Shown: positions 46,401 through 59,657, counted from the stretch's first letter. The stretch: DNA of 64,000 bases from Tigriopus japonicus (GCA_010645155.1 CM021322.1:1954745-2018744), one strand, 5' to 3'. Notes: generated from the sequence alone by a model not told the origin. Made by a program: numbers and translations.

Positions 46401-48344
46401 CAGACACTCTGAATTTATGACTCAATTCCATCACTTCCCCCACCCACCAGGCCTTTAGTGCCACCTTATAAGTAGAGATGTCGCATTGACGCAAAATGTT
46501 TTTTTACACTTTTCACAATTTATTTGCACTTTTTGCACTTTTTGCCATTTTTGGACTAAAATTCCAAAAGTACTTGAAATACTCATTTTTAACTTATTTT
46601 TTTAACATATTTTTTTTTAAATCTGAAGTCAGAGATTCAATTTTCTTGAATTTCTCTGTTGTGCTTGACATCTACAAACATTCACATACGAACACAAACA
46701 CAAGCATAGAGAAACCAAAATATCAGTTCTTTCTTGATCCAGAAAAATCTCTCGTGATCGCTACCACCAGATTGGCAAAGGCAATGAAAAACAACAATTT
46801 CCTCCTCGAACTTATCGTTGCATATGGCTTTGGAACCTGGTTTTTGAAGGTGTTTTTTGTCGATATCGTCCAGCACTTGAGCCGCTACCAAAATCGTAAT
46901 TGGTTTAACTTCAGAGTGAGTGACGAGGAGAAAAAAAGCTCTCCTTGGATTTGCATGTGTTTCTCTCAGCTCATCATGGAGATCTTTCTACGAGATCCGA
47001 CGTTTTCAGAGTTGCCACTCAAAAGTAGGTCCAACAAACAAATAAGAGGCGTGTTTGGCTTCAAAATAGCTGTTTTTGTGCACGACGAGATTATCAATTC
47101 CATTCAGACTTGGGATTGGATTTGGGAAGGTAGCTTAAGGAATCAACCGTCGGAGGGAATATAATCTCCTTGAGGAACTCCTCCTTCTAGTGTAGTGGGA
47201 AAGTGTGAGTGAGATCGTAAGTGTAAGTATGCGTGTGAATGAATGTACTAAAAAAAATTTTTATTTGCACTTTTTATTTGCGTTTTTTCCTGTTTTTTTG
47301 CACTTTTAGTAGCACTTTTTGCACTTTTTATTTGCACCAAAATGACACCTCTACTTATAAGCCTTATAAGGGGAAAACACAATTTCTCTTCCACTTGATT
47401 GCAGGAAAGCCAGAGGCAAGACCACATCGAGGCCTTGCAAACGCTCCAAGAGGAAAATGCAAAGTTACAGGACGAGATTTCCCGCCAAATAGTTCAGCTC
47501 GAGGAAGGGCGCGAAAAATTAAACGCGGAAAAGGGCCACTCTTCGGAGTTGAATGCCCAACTCGATGCGGCTCTGAGTGCCAAATTGGAAATGGAGGCCC
47601 AATTGGGATCGGCCTCGGATGAACGGAAATCGTTGTTGGAACGATGTCTGTTGGCTGAGAACGAGTTGGAGCGCTCCCGTGGGACTGTCTTGGAACTTCG
47701 ACGCAAACTTGACGATTCTCAGGCCGCTCTGCACGAATTGGGTAGAGAAAATCAGTCCATACAGGTGAGCAAAGTTGTAGCTCGAGATTTCAATACTATT
47801 TCTCCCACGTCCACAATGGACGTATTCCACACACGCCATGTTCGTAGATATTCTCTCTCTTTGTTTGTCAAGGGAGAATCGAGTGTCTAGCAATGTCACA
47901 AGCACGTTATTCCGAATAGTTCGTGTGGAGGTTTCCAAGCCTTTTGTTAAAACATTCCATTTGGCTGGCATTGGTGTTGCTTTGTACGGAGACATCCGGA
48001 CAGTTATTTGGCACCAAAAGGACATATTTTAACGGACTTATCCTTTCTCATGTGCTTGTGTGAGGATAGGATCTTGCCAATTGTTGCTTGGCTCTCGTCC
48101 TTCCTGAATTTTGAATATCTTTCAGGTGGAGCTCGCTAAACAAACGGGGCGGAAATGGGCCGACGACTCGGAAGTAACCCAATGTCAAGGTTGTTCGGGT
48201 CCATTCACGCTCACCAATCGCAAGCACCATTGTCGAAATTGTGGTCAGATTTTCTGCGCCGATTGCTCGACCAAACAGGCGCCTATGGCCAACTATAAGA
48301 AACCTCAGCGAGTCTGTGATCAATGTCATTCTGAGTTGCAATGA
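37475..48344 (+). CDS. EEA1: Early endosome antigen 1 (C2H2 finger, long coiled coil, FYVE)
   Basis: Ten exons join into 1079 codons plus stop: 37475-37516, 37596-38025, 39023-39221, 39315-39896, 40025-40172, 40246-40476, 42035-42301, 43993-44754, 47405-47764 and 48126-48344. Phases agree throughout. Residues 54-75 (CPSCHSTFFSPDELQAHFEA then HH) form a C2H2 finger, which in human EEA1 binds Rab5. A heptad-like coiled coil fills about 90-1000. The last exon is a FYVE zinc finger: WADD (1018-1021), then RKHHCRNCG (1039-1047) and RVC (1069-1071), with eight cysteines. These three motifs bind phosphatidylinositol 3-phosphate, so the protein should tether early endosomes for fusion. Human EEA1 is longer (1411), mainly in the coiled coil. 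The eighth intron (44755-47404) contains a hAT-like element. The 93-bp third intron keeps the frame open. Confidence 0.95.
46473..47353. mobile_element. hAT-like element inside EEA1 intron 8
   Basis: The left terminus TAGAGATGTC and the right terminus GACACCTCTA are inverted repeats with one mismatch. Both flanks are the palindrome CTTATAAG (46465-46472 and 47354-47361), an exact 8-bp target duplication. The subterminal regions are rich in TTTGCACTTTTT. The interior contains a 222-codon plus-strand frame (46496-47164) without a recognised transposase domain. The insertion is wholly intronic. Confidence 0.8.
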
Positions 48345-50561
48345 CAAAGAGGCCACCCCACCCCCTCCGAGGCTCTTTCTGGCGTGGAGAGCAGCCAAAA
48401 AGGGTTGGGAGGGGGAAATGGGTGGAGACAACAAGGAGATGGAGAGCCAATCCAGTCCAACAGTAACCACGCCCATTCTTTGTGGAAAGAGCAGGTTCAT
48501 TGACTCAATTTGCTCTTATGGCCCCCTCTTTAGTTTTTCTCGTGACCCACTTGTTATCTATTTTACCCGAAGAGTATGTCCACATTCCTAACCAATTACA
48601 ATATACTATGTATCTCATTGCCATTCACCTCAAACCGGATGTAGTATATTTATACATTGGGGGAGTTCAAATGAGGCGAGGAGCTCGTTACTTATTTGTC
48701 ACTCCATCATGATGAAAGGAAGATCAAAGTTCCAAGTTCCAATGCGGTTCCCTTGACCATCGTTACGGTTTGCAAGAACGAGTGTGGCTTAATTAGTACA
48801 CACAAGAAAGATGGTCGAGGATGAGGCTTCGCCATGAACGTCCTACCAACTCCCGTGTGTATGTGCTTGGAACTAGGATTCCACTCATTCCACATTTCTG
48901 CCGATGCCGAAGGAATCCCAAGAGCCCATCTGCTTGTTGACACCATGTAAATAAAGCTCAAAGAATCTCGGCTTACGTCGACTGAATCGTCAAGGATCCT
49001 TCCTCGTCCAAGCTTTGGACAACCAAGGGGAAGGTAGTATCCAATTTTCAGCTCTTCAGAGTCCTCTCGTCCCTGTGGCTCGAACATTCATCCATCCATC
49101 TCTGCAGTCTGTAAATTTGGCCCACGCCATATGAGGCTACCACTATTTCTTCTACTACGTACTTCGTCCTCTTGATGCCAACACGCACCTCGACTATTCT
49201 ACATACTCGGGATATAACTTCCAAATGAGAACAAGTAAGCAAGCTGGAAACGAATGAGAAGATCTCTTGATCCATGTCGAGGCCGAGAATTCCAAGTCCC
49301 ATTTCTACCAAATGAGGGAAAGGGGGGAAATGTGCTTGGTCTCTTTCTCTCTCTCCAATCTCCTTTCGCCTTTGAAATCTTGGAGAAAAGTTTTTCAATT
49401 TCAAGGCCTGTCAAATTGAAGGAGGCAGGGTAATTCGACAATGGTGACGAACTAATGGCCACAACCATCCCACATCTCGCACCATGCACTCCAAAAGATC
49501 TCGAGTGAGATATCTTGATGCCAAATTTAGCCAGACGGGAAAGAGAAGAAATATGGCACGAATTAACGTCTCCCGAGCTTTTGCCAGGAGTGAAAAACTT
49601 TTTGATCGTGATATAGTGCAATGGAAAGTGCTTTGCTTCATTTAGACGCTGGAAAACGAAAAGGAGGTTTCTAAATTTTTTATTAGCAATAACAGAGCTG
49701 TGGCAATCAAGGTGAAAAATGAGCCGAAAAAAAGAACTGGGAACTTTTCTTTTATAGGCGTTCCAAAAAGGAAAAGTTTGTTATCCACCTCCGAAGGGAT
49801 AAAAGTAATCAAGCTTTGGAAACCAGTGAAGGGAGCCCTTCTTTCAGCTTAGCCAAGGACGACATGATGCATGGAGACCTGGTCTCAGGAGTTCTGTAGT
49901 AAACATTCCATTCCAGCTTTTTCTTGACAAGATTTCTCTACATACGTGTTTCTAGCTTAAACTAATTTATTTTCGGTTTGTTCGGTCGTTCATGGTTTGT
50001 TCATGGGAAACATTTATAAAAATTTGTCGTGGCATAAGAGCAAGAAAGTGGGAATGAAAATCAGATTACTGTCGGCTCTTTGCTACGCAGAAACTTGAGA
50101 CTTGTGCTTTTACTTTTTCTTTGGACAACTAGTTTGATTAAGAATTGTGCTGGCTAGTTTAGACTTTGAAAAAAGCGCCTTATGCCGATGGTCAATGCAT
50201 CCAGGTATTTCGTCATCCCGGAGCTTAGCTTACCAGAGAACTCTACTCGAATCCAGTGTCAAGGAACCTCGGCAACTATCCATCTACGGTCACTTCTTGG
50301 GCACCTGGGGAAAGAGAATCACGTCTTGGAATGTCAAAAGTCCGGAACGAGACCAATTTTGAAAATAAGAAGATTCGTTTGGCCAAATTCCTTCCAAGTT
50401 CTCAGAATGGACCTTTATTGATGTGTTAGTAACTGTCATCCAAATGGAAGCTCTCTCGAGGCTCTTAGATGACATGTTCATCAGAGAAACATAAACGTAC
50501 CTTTTATAAAGTATTTGAAGGAATGTACGAAAAGCATATTTCAACAGTACAATTATAACAC
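48345..50561. other. EEA1 3' flank and intergenic region
   Basis: Besides the probable EEA1 3' UTR, I see only short frames in both directions that lack domains. Confidence 0.4.
48950..48955 (+). promoter_or_regulatory. Candidate EEA1 poly(A) signal (AATAAA)
   Basis: AATAAA lies about 600 bases after the EEA1 stop. I did not find a better one closer, so the 3' UTR is likely long. Without transcripts this stays a guess. Confidence 0.3.
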
Positions 50562-51212
50562 GGGATCCTATGAAATTAGAGCGGATCAAAAGAGAGTGTG
50601 TACAAAATAGAGCGAATCAAAAAAGTGCCGGTTCAAAATAGAGCCTCTTCATAAGAGAGTGAATCAAATTAGAGCCAGGCCAAAAGAGAGTGTATTGAAT
50701 TAGAGCGAAAATAGCGTTCGTTCAATTCCTCAATTTTAACTTGAGAAGAAAATTATAAATGACAAATCAGCTAAATTAGTTAGCAATGTTGAAGGAGTTC
50801 AAAAAGACCCAAAAGGATAAGGAAAAGCTTTTTTACCAAGGCTCCTTCAACTTTTTGAAGCTTTTGAAGCCCATGGGCATGAAGGGGCTATTGGCATTGA
50901 TGAGATAATTGAGACAGTTAGCACTATTCTTTTTATGGAAAATGACCTTCATAAAGATTTTTTTCTAGGCTATGGAACAATTTCTCCCCAAAAAGAGCCT
51001 TTCAAATACTTAAAAGCAGCCTTGTTCACTCTAACCTCAGGAGATTGGAAAGAAATTTTATATATTCACTCAATTATGAGTGGCTCTAAAATGTCACGCT
51101 CTCTTATGATTAGGCTCTATTTTGATTTGGCTCTATTTTGAAGTGGCGTTATTTTGATTGGCTCTATTTTGTACCCACTCTCTTTTGATCCGCGCTATTA
51201 TCATTAGGTCCC
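50562..51212. mobile_element. MULE-like element with long inverted repeats
   Basis: Both ends carry long inverted repeats built from GAGCGGATCAAAAGAGAGTG and TACAAAATAGAGC-like units (left about 50562-50700, right about 51070-51212). Outer ends are GGGATCCTATGAAATTAGAG and the inverse of TATTATCATTAGGTCCC. The flanks TTATAACAC (50553-50561) and TCATGACAC (51213-51221) agree at 7 of 9 bases. A 9-bp duplication with long inverted repeats fits Mutator-like elements. The centre has a degenerate frame (50935-51141) that I cannot identify. Confidence 0.6.
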
Positions 51213-51598
51213 TCATGACACTAATCTTATATGAGAAAATAAAATTGATAACTCATCCCGTATGAAAGTAATCCTTTCGAGTAACAAGTAACAAGTTCTA
51301 ACTCTTTCTAACAAGACATATTTTCGAAAGACATTTCTTATCCCCTTCATGATTTTTCAAACGTCATTAAAATGTTACAATAAAAATATTTCATTAGCCT
51401 CCACGACCCAAACGCAGTTCGAACGATAGCCTCAATAATGAATCACCTCTATAGATAGTTTTCCTTAAAATACATTTCTATCATAACGTTCAGCATATAC
51501 TAAGAAGGATCAATCGACTTAAAATACATGGCCACTTCAAGTAAAAAATAATTAGATAATTGGGTTACAATGTGAAGGTGTGAATGTGTAAGTATAGC
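51213..51598. other. Short gap, no gene
   Basis: This gap should hold the 3' UTR of the SLC18B1-like gene. No other signal is recognised. Confidence 0.4.
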
Positions 51599-54500
51599 TC
51601 AATCGATGGAAGCGGCCAAGTAGTCGCCGTAACTGGGCGTCGAGTGTCTCCTCTCACGATGACTATGGGGTCGTTTGGGTTGGGTATAAGCCCGAGGGCG
51701 ACGATGACGTCGAGTCGGTGGAATGTCAATTTGAACAGATCGAGATGAATTGCCTTGGGTTGGGTTTGGTCTGAACACGGGGTTCTCGTTTTCGTCGGCA
51801 TTCTCATCGCTTTCATCCTCGGAACCTGAGGATTCCCAACGGGTGGAACGCTTGCGAGCAGAGCCTCTAATCTGGACCCGACACTCGCATAGCAGAACAT
51901 AGGCCAAAGTCACCCCAGCCTAGGATATCCGAAAGAGAGAAAAAACGGGCTTAGGAAGAATTTACAATTTACTACTTCATGTACTCCCTTTGGACTAGGC
52001 GTCCAAGAAGGCAGGGAGGGCACCTTGTTCCAGAAGAAGACGAAGTGTGGTGAATCAAGACTGATCGTTCCATGATTTCCCTAGAGAGACTGACCGACGA
52101 CTCAAAAGTGTCGCCTAGGTCTAGAAACCACTTTAACACGCGTCAACGACAAGAAAATGGGCATGACCACGACCAAGAAAGACCTGACTCCCGTTACTTG
52201 CCCTTATTCACGAGTGTGAAGAATGGATGTTTAACATCCCCATTTCCATTGTGGACATGCTTGCTCACTTCTCCAAACAAAGGCCTTCCTGGGCCAATGT
52301 TTCCTTTACCCTTTACAACATACACACCACACAATATGCAGGCATCTCAAACTCACGAGTAATCCTTGAAGACCAGTGGCCAAGGCTGCGGTTTGGTCGA
52401 AGCCAAAATGGTCCACCAGGAAACCAGATCCTGCTCGGGAAACAAAGCGACCCGCCCCACTCAAGGAGGACCATAATCCCGCAATAAGGCCATGCATACT
52501 CGGGTCATTGGGATAACCCGCATTCCTGCCAAAAAAAAGTAGAACATGATTATTTGAACTCCTCCAATTCTGAACCTCGAGCCAACACAAAAGATGGCCT
52601 GATTCTCCCACTCACGAAGCCTCATTTAGAGCATCCACAATGCCAGCCACTTGCTCCCCACCAATGCCCACTCCATTGAGACTCAGAGCCGTAATTACCA
52701 ACGGAAGTTTACTGAAAGGGAAACACAGCAGTCAAATCGAGTATGATGCATTGGCCACACAATCAATGTGAAGTGGGATCAGGACTTACAGGCCCAAATG
52801 GATTCCAATCACATTGGATCCTCCCAGGAGGAAGAAGGAAGCTCCAGTCGTTAGGGCGCTTAGGACGATGTACGGCTTCACCGAGCTATGGCGGCTTTTA
52901 TCACAGAAGTAGCCCCAAATCGGGGAAGCAATTGAATTGGCACCATCTTTCAAACCGAAGAGAAGTCCCACGTAGAACGGTGAAAGGTCGAAGGTTCGCA
53001 AAACCTGGTGGGAAGAGCAGATAAGTCAACATCAAAACGTGGTTCCCGGGGTTCCATCGATATTGCTAGGGTGTAATCACGAGTCAGATAAAAAAAAAAA
53101 GAGTAAGAAAATGCACTAAAACGAATTTGAAGTTGATGGAAGTTCCCCCCACCAAACTTTGACGGCTCTCCCCTCTAACTCGAAAACGGGAACGAAACGT
53201 CTATTTCTCAGTGGGAAATTTCCAAAATGGGAGCCACCCAGAAATAGACAAGTTAGAGTTCAGGAGGAAGAAGAAGAACGAGCTCCTTGTCGGCTAAAGA
53301 AGAAGAGGGATCCTTTCAAGCAAACCGATAAGCTCAGACTTATCACGAGAAAGATCTCATTTCAACCCAACAAATGAGCGAGATTGTCTCTTTGTTACAA
53401 AGCCCAGCCCTGCCCTTGGGACTTTAAATTCAAGTATCAAGTTGGAAAGCACCCCAACTTGGTTCTTGTGGCACAATCTCGTTATGAACAGGATCACTCA
53501 CAGGAAGTGTAAGCGACACAAATCCATTACTTAATGAATGACAAAGGATAAATGAGTTGCTGGCTCGCTCTTTACTTCAAGACCAAATAGACTTGGCCAT
53601 ACGCGGACATCCACGCTCATTTATTTCGGGATACACCAAATAGCCAACACAATTCACTGCCGCCGTTTTGGTGCGTGAACTCTTTCGGTCAACATTTCAG
53701 ACATTCCCTCACACTAAGATCGTCATTTCCTTCAAAGGGTATATAGAGCGTCTTTGCTCATTTATGGCTTCCGGCCACGGATTACTCTAGTTTATCATTC
53801 AAACCAATGCCAATGAGAGGATCACTCTGTGACTTAAGTTGGGAACGACCTCGGGTAAGCTAAAAGACAATTCATTTGTATTCCTAATTGGAAAACCGCC
53901 TCGTTCATTCTCCAACTCCGCTTCCAATGTGAGCTCCAGTTAGTTGAGCTGAGATTCCCAGACACAATATTAGTAGAGTAGGAAAGTCAAGCTAGTTGGA
54001 TTTCCACAGAAGCTTCCTTGAGCTTTGCAAGGCATCAACATGACAGCCCCCAAGGATATGGAACCTGGAAATGGATGCAATCAATCCACTAGTTCCATGT
54101 TTCCACCTCCTTCATATGCATAAATCCTCGATTTCTCATATTACAATTCCTTTCCAGTTGAGAAGAGCGAGTCTTTCTCAGAAGTTCGTCCAGAGCTCAG
54201 ATATCCTGAGTCATCTTCTGGAAATGGTTCATTAAGCTGAAATTGATTCTATAAATTAGCAGCACTACAACATAATTCAGCATTAGTTGTGCCAGATTTC
54301 TGCACTCTCATCTATTACTTGCAAACCATCTTGCTTTCCCCAGAGGGTTTCGGACGAGGAAAATAGAGATACCGAGAATGTTGTGAGCAATAAAGGCCCA
54401 CGCGTGATTTATGTACCCAATAATAAATAGTTTAATGACCTACCTGAGGCTCAAGGTTGATGGATAGGAAACCGTTGCAGGCAGTGGCCGCAATGAACGA

Positions 54501-55759
54501 AATGAAACTAAACCAAATCAAGGGGATGCTTAACATGTTGGGAATTGTCACGGGTCGGTTGAAACGATATGCTCTCATTTCAGGACTGGAGGCTGCAATG
54601 ATGAGCAAATTGAAAACGCTAAAGGTGAAATTTTTGAAGGGAATAGTATGAATTACTTACATCGACATTGGGGAAGCAGGGGCACACTGACAAGAGACAT
54701 GACAATCTGAACACTGCCCATGAAAACAAAAGGTACATAAAATCCACCAAATCCATAAATTAAGCCACCAATAGAGGGACCAAACAATTGGGCCAAATTC
54801 ATGGCAGTCCGTGTCAAACTCTAAAAGAAAAGATGGAAAATTTTTAATCCACATTTGTTGTCCAAAGAGTGAATCTAAACAAGAAGGTTCTTGAAGTTGA
54901 TGACTGAGGAAAGCCTGAGCAAATAAGAAGTCTTGTTGCCAAAAAGTTCCACAGTTTGTCCCACTTACAAATATTTGTCCCACAGAATTAGAAAACTCTA
55001 TAGACGAGTAGGTGAATGTGGCAGTGATAACGAGGGCGTTTCCTGTTGCGTGGATGACTCGGATTAAAACAGCCAAGGCCACGAAGCTCCAATCGGGCGA
55101 GAAGAACTCGAGAAACCTGGAACATGAAGATGACAAGTTGGAAATTGCATTGCTAGTCTTGTCAAATTGTCAAAAAGTTTCTCTCATACCCAGATAGAAA
55201 ACAGCAGACACCGCCCGTAAACATCCCCACGATCAAAGCGAAACGTAATCCAATAATTCTCAACTAAACCAAGGAAAAGCCATCATCAAACACACCCATT
55301 CGTCTCCAAGAACTCAATATACGGGGCATAAACACCTACATTTTTACCAATAAAAGGCGTGACAATGAAAGAAGTGAGACAGTTGGTGCCGATTATGAAG
55401 CCATAGGCTGTGGCAGAACATCCTTTTTCCTCAGCAATTTTGGGGAAAAATGGCGGAAATAGACACACGGCAAACGAGGAAGTCAGGGTGGCGATCAGGA
55501 GAACCGTCACAATTAGATATTGACGGGTGGTGATCGCAGGAGAGTTCTCCGAGCCCACGGTTGAGGAGGCATCGTCCTCAGTGATCACGGTTCGATCGGT
55601 TCTTTCAGATCCATCCTCTTCTTCAAGATCAGCTGCTTCTACCTCTGGGTTTTGAACACGAGGTATGGCGGAATCCGGATTGAGACCGAAATGGGTTCGA
55701 GGAGAGGCCTCATTTGAATTGTGAAGAAGGGGTGTGGTTTCTGAATCGGGCATTATCAC
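51599..55759 (-). CDS. SLC18B1-like MFS transporter
   Basis: Nine exons join into 583 codons plus stop, in transcript order 55340-55759, 55190-55263, 54969-55116, 54661-54820, 54444-54592, 52790-53004, 52616-52711, 52357-52525 and 51599-51919. Phases agree. The long N-terminal tail (about 85 residues) contains ETTPLL, an ExxxLL sorting motif that in other proteins sends cargo to endosomes or lysosomes. Hydrophobic segments then spread along the protein as expected for twelve helices; PPFFPKIAEEKGCSATAYGF and GPSIGGLIYGFGGFYVPFVF match the SLC18B1 subgroup of the major facilitator superfamily. SLC18B1 in vertebrates is reported to move polyamines into vesicles; the substrate here is inferred only. 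The C-terminal tail of about 85 residues (acidic, then Arg-rich) has no counterpart that I recognise. In the fifth exon I chose the AG before CCTCCAG because the nearer one breaks frame. Confidence 0.8.
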
Positions 55760-58418
55760 GTTTTAAGTGTTACAAAAAATCTTGTCTTTTTCACTGCCAC
55801 GAAGATCTGAACGGCGAACAGCGGTAGTCAAATGGGAATCAGCTTCGAAACTCAAAATAGAGGCCCACTTAAGAGCAAAGTATTCACAGATAGCCCAGAG
55901 GCTCTGAGTTGGGCGAATATTTTGCATTTCATTCTAACGACTTCATTTCATGTATCCGGAAACATACCAAGTTGGAGTCCTACTACTGGAATTTAATTTT
56001 CTCGTCGCTACGTCGGTCGAGATAACGCCTCAGGAATAGAACCTCGTTGAAGCCATTTGCCTTAGTTTGCCTTCCACTGGGGCTGTTAAGATATTCATAA
56101 TTTGCCTCTCAAATTCAAAGGTCCCACTCAGACTAACTAAGAGGTTGGTGTTCCAAGAAGCCCTCACAATCTCCCACCCAAAAAAAGGCGTCCAAGATAT
56201 CTTTGCAACGACCAATGACGACCGTACTAAGCGGGAATCCCTAAGTGACCGCCACAAGATGCGAGACTTCTTACCTTAAGGTGGCTGCTGCTTTGTTGGA
56301 ACATTTATCATGGTATGTTCCAGACAGCAATTCAGCTCCGGTTGGGACATTAGTTTTTGAATCTCATCTCCATTTTTTCCTCGTGTGCCGGTTTTGACCA
56401 CAAATCGCCCTCTTGTAAAAGCCTTCGGACAATGGCCCCATTCCTCTTCATGAAGTTCTTGGAACAATTTGTGGTTTCACCGGCAATATAAAAGTTCAAA
56501 TTGTATTTTTACTCCTAGACTTAGTTTGAGGAAAATTACTATGATCAACGGAAAGCATTTTGGCATGACAATCTTGCTTTGAACCTTTGAACAGAAAATC
56601 TCGTTCACGAGATTGCCACTTGAAAGAAAGAAGCCATACATCAGATATAGCCTAACCTCAAATGTGGAAATTAAAATACATCTAGGGAGAATGGAAGCAA
56701 ATCCATATTTCCATGCTGTCTGTCGTTTTTTATACTTGTCACGGTTATCATTGCCCTTTCCTATTTACAAAAGAAGAAAAAAAAAACATCAGCTTTTTGT
56801 CGAACCAAACAATAAAGTTTGACCGTGGACTTTGTTCTGTTCCATTTTACGCGTTCCCGTAAACTCCGGGAATTTCATTTCTCAAAACAAACTTTTGGCG
56901 TCCGTTGTTTCAACTTTAGATTCTTTTTCCACTCTTTCAAAAAAAAAAACAGTCGAAACTTGCACAAAACTTTTTGGTTGGTTATTTTGCGCCAACCCCA
57001 GTAAATACTTGTGGAACAGATTTCAGAACGTTCTTCAATTCTGACGTCTTCATCTGAAATTTGAAGGATGAATTGCCCTCTGAAACGCTAAGCCCTAATT
57101 CTGGAGACTAAGCCGATGGTGATCTTCAATTTCACAGCTTCCTTTGATTGAAACTCAGGCCTTTGTTTTGGCAAAGGATTCTCCTTCCTTCTTTCCAGGG
57201 CCCCAAGGCCAACTACTTGATGTTTTGGCGGAAACGGATGCAAAAAGATTGTTTTTCTCTCTCCTTCCAAAACCAGATTTTGCCTCGATCTACATTGCAG
57301 AGATTTTTTGACTCACAATTGATTTTTTTTGTCGTGGATCACTTTGGTCCTCTGGACAGAAGTATCATTGTGTTCTCTCATTAATGTGTCACTACAGAAT
57401 GTTTGGTGTTGACAAGGAGAAAAATAACTTTTCAGTTTCTTACCGAACACACCCTTGCCTTCAACATCAATCTTTTACGAAAGAAGTGCTCTTCAAATGG
57501 CTTTCTGTCTGGTTAGGACTTGTTCAACCATTGAATGATTTATCAACCAATCAAACCGTATACTTTCTTTTGAAAATGGATGGAAGTAGAAGTTCAAGCA
57601 AACAAGGAGAGTAAATTTAAGGTTGTTTGGAAATTTCTCAAAAAGGAAAACAATGCCATCTTCTGAAGTAAAAAATATTTTCTATAACAGAAAGAAAGAA
57701 ACGTATCACTCCTTCCAAACGTGATCGTAATTTAAGGAAGAGGTAAAGTCAGAAAAGACGCCATAACTTAGCATCGATCCGTCCTTTTTGCTTGTTTTCA
57801 AAATTTGACGTTCTCATTCAGTGAATATCTGACAGATATTTTGAGATGGAGGAACAATTGCAAATCCTTTCATAAAAACCAATAGTTTACGAATTTTGGA
57901 CTGAATGAAACAATGTTTAAAAAGGAAAAATTACATATCCAAAGGAGAAGGCTGATAAAACTTGCCTCTATAGAAAAAAAATTAGACAAATTTTGAACTA
58001 GGGGGATTGTAAGACTGTAACTTAATGAGCCCAGTCATGAACTGCTCGTGACAAAGCTCTCGGTTACAATAAAGATGGATCGATTAGCAAAAAGTAACGA
58101 TCATCAGTTTAGTACACAATAAAACAGGGAGTGGATTCCAAACGGCACTATTTCAAAAAGTTTCCTCCATTCAGATACTGATTTTGTTGCGCATCAGTAT
58201 TAAATAAAGTTAGAAAATCACTGAAATACACAAATGGAACATTTGTAATCTCCCCAACAATGTTTGAGGTACCTTAGTTTACCACAAATTGATGTCTGAA
58301 CACCCGTATCTAGAAATTCTTATGTGATCGGCGAGCCATTAGCTGATAATTGTATGTACTCATGAAATAACGCTGTATTCATGCCTGTGTCAATTACTTT
58401 TCAAATGTATTTTTTTAC
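55760..58418. other. Intergenic region upstream of the SLC18B1-like gene
   Basis: The first few hundred bases should hold the promoter and 5' UTR of the transporter gene. The remainder has short frames on both strands without domains, and no transposon ends that I can support. Confidence 0.4.
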
Positions 58419-58603
58419 AATTACAATTACTTTGGTCTCAAAAGTAGTTGAATACAATTACAATTACTTTGGTCTCAAAAGTAGTTAAATACAATTACAA
58501 TTACTTTGGTCTCAAAAGTAGTTACATACAATTACAATTACTTTGGTCTCAAAAGTAGTTAAATATAATTACAATTACTTTATTTTCAAATATAAATAAT
58601 TGT
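58419..58603. repeat. 37-bp minisatellite, about five copies
   Basis: The unit AATTACAATTACTTTGGTCT then CAAAAGTAGTTAAATAC starts at 58419, 58456, 58493, 58530 and 58567, exactly 37 apart. The last copy is degenerate. It lies in a larger AATTACAATT-rich stretch (about 58390-58990) that may be an old transposon whose ends I could not pair. Confidence 0.85.
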
Positions 58604-59657
58604 AATTACAATTACTTTCAAAAGGTAGTTGAATTACATTCAATAAATTAGATTTCAATTTCACTATTTTTTTAAACCCAACTCAACTTTTTTCTCTTTA
58701 AGTGCGACATAGGTAAAGAGCATCTAAAACTCTTGAATTTTGGGTGAATCAATTTTTATGTTGAAATATTTTTGGAAAGGCGGGGAAAGCCTATAACATG
58801 GTTAATCCTAAAACTTCCTATTTAGGTGAAAATGTAATTGGAATTTGTAATTGAAAAATGTCAATTACATTGGTTAAAATGTATTTAATTACAATTACTT
58901 TGATCTCAAATGTAAATGTGGAACAAAAGGTGGAATGGAAACAAATGATAAAAAAACTTGGAAATGTAATTGCAATTACGTAATTACAATTACATTACAG
59001 GTCTGATTGTATTAGTTAAACCCATTTGCCTGCAACCGTTTTTACATGTTCGACGAGATTGTTACGTTCAGAGCAGCTTTCCGATTTTGGTGTTATTATC
59101 TAAAAAAGTAGCTTCTTGCCATTTGAGGTTTTCTTTAGAGTGGGGGATATTGGTTAAGCCTTTTTAATCACTCCTCTACCGTACAACGAACTAAATGCTT
59201 GAATTGAATTCGTGAAATATGGCGACTGCCTTTCAAATTGGAACCACTTTGTAATCTTTAAGAAAAGAGTTAAGTTAGTGATCTTGCCTACTGTAGCGAC
59301 AAAAATATCAAACAAGCGTGATTCTCTTCAAATATTTTAAAGTTAAAGAAGTATTAGGAGATGCATAAAGTTGGGCACCATCAACTTAAAATACTTCATC
59401 CAACTATGCGTAGGAGAGTTTTCTGTTTATCTGAAGCAAATTTGGGCAATTTAAATCAATATGAATTCCTAGTTTGCAAGCCAATGAATTTGAAATTAGG
59501 CAGAAAATTTGTAAAATACTTGCATGTATAAATCCATCATAAACTTATCATCCTCTTATTTTTAAATAAAGATTAGGATAAAACAGAGCAAAAAATGAAT
59601 TTACGATTTAGCTTCGTTTATCCACATGTCGTTTGCCCAGGATAGTAACGTTTAGGC
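58604..59657. other. AT-rich intergenic sequence
   Basis: It includes the remaining AATTAC-rich sequence up to about 58990. No genes or clear elements are seen after that. Confidence 0.4.

Noticed and set aside
46496..47164. 222-codon frame inside the hAT-like element as a transposase
   Set aside because: It lacks a BED finger, an RNase H-like core or a hATC domain that I can see, and the first part is low-complexity TTTGCACTTT repeat translated.
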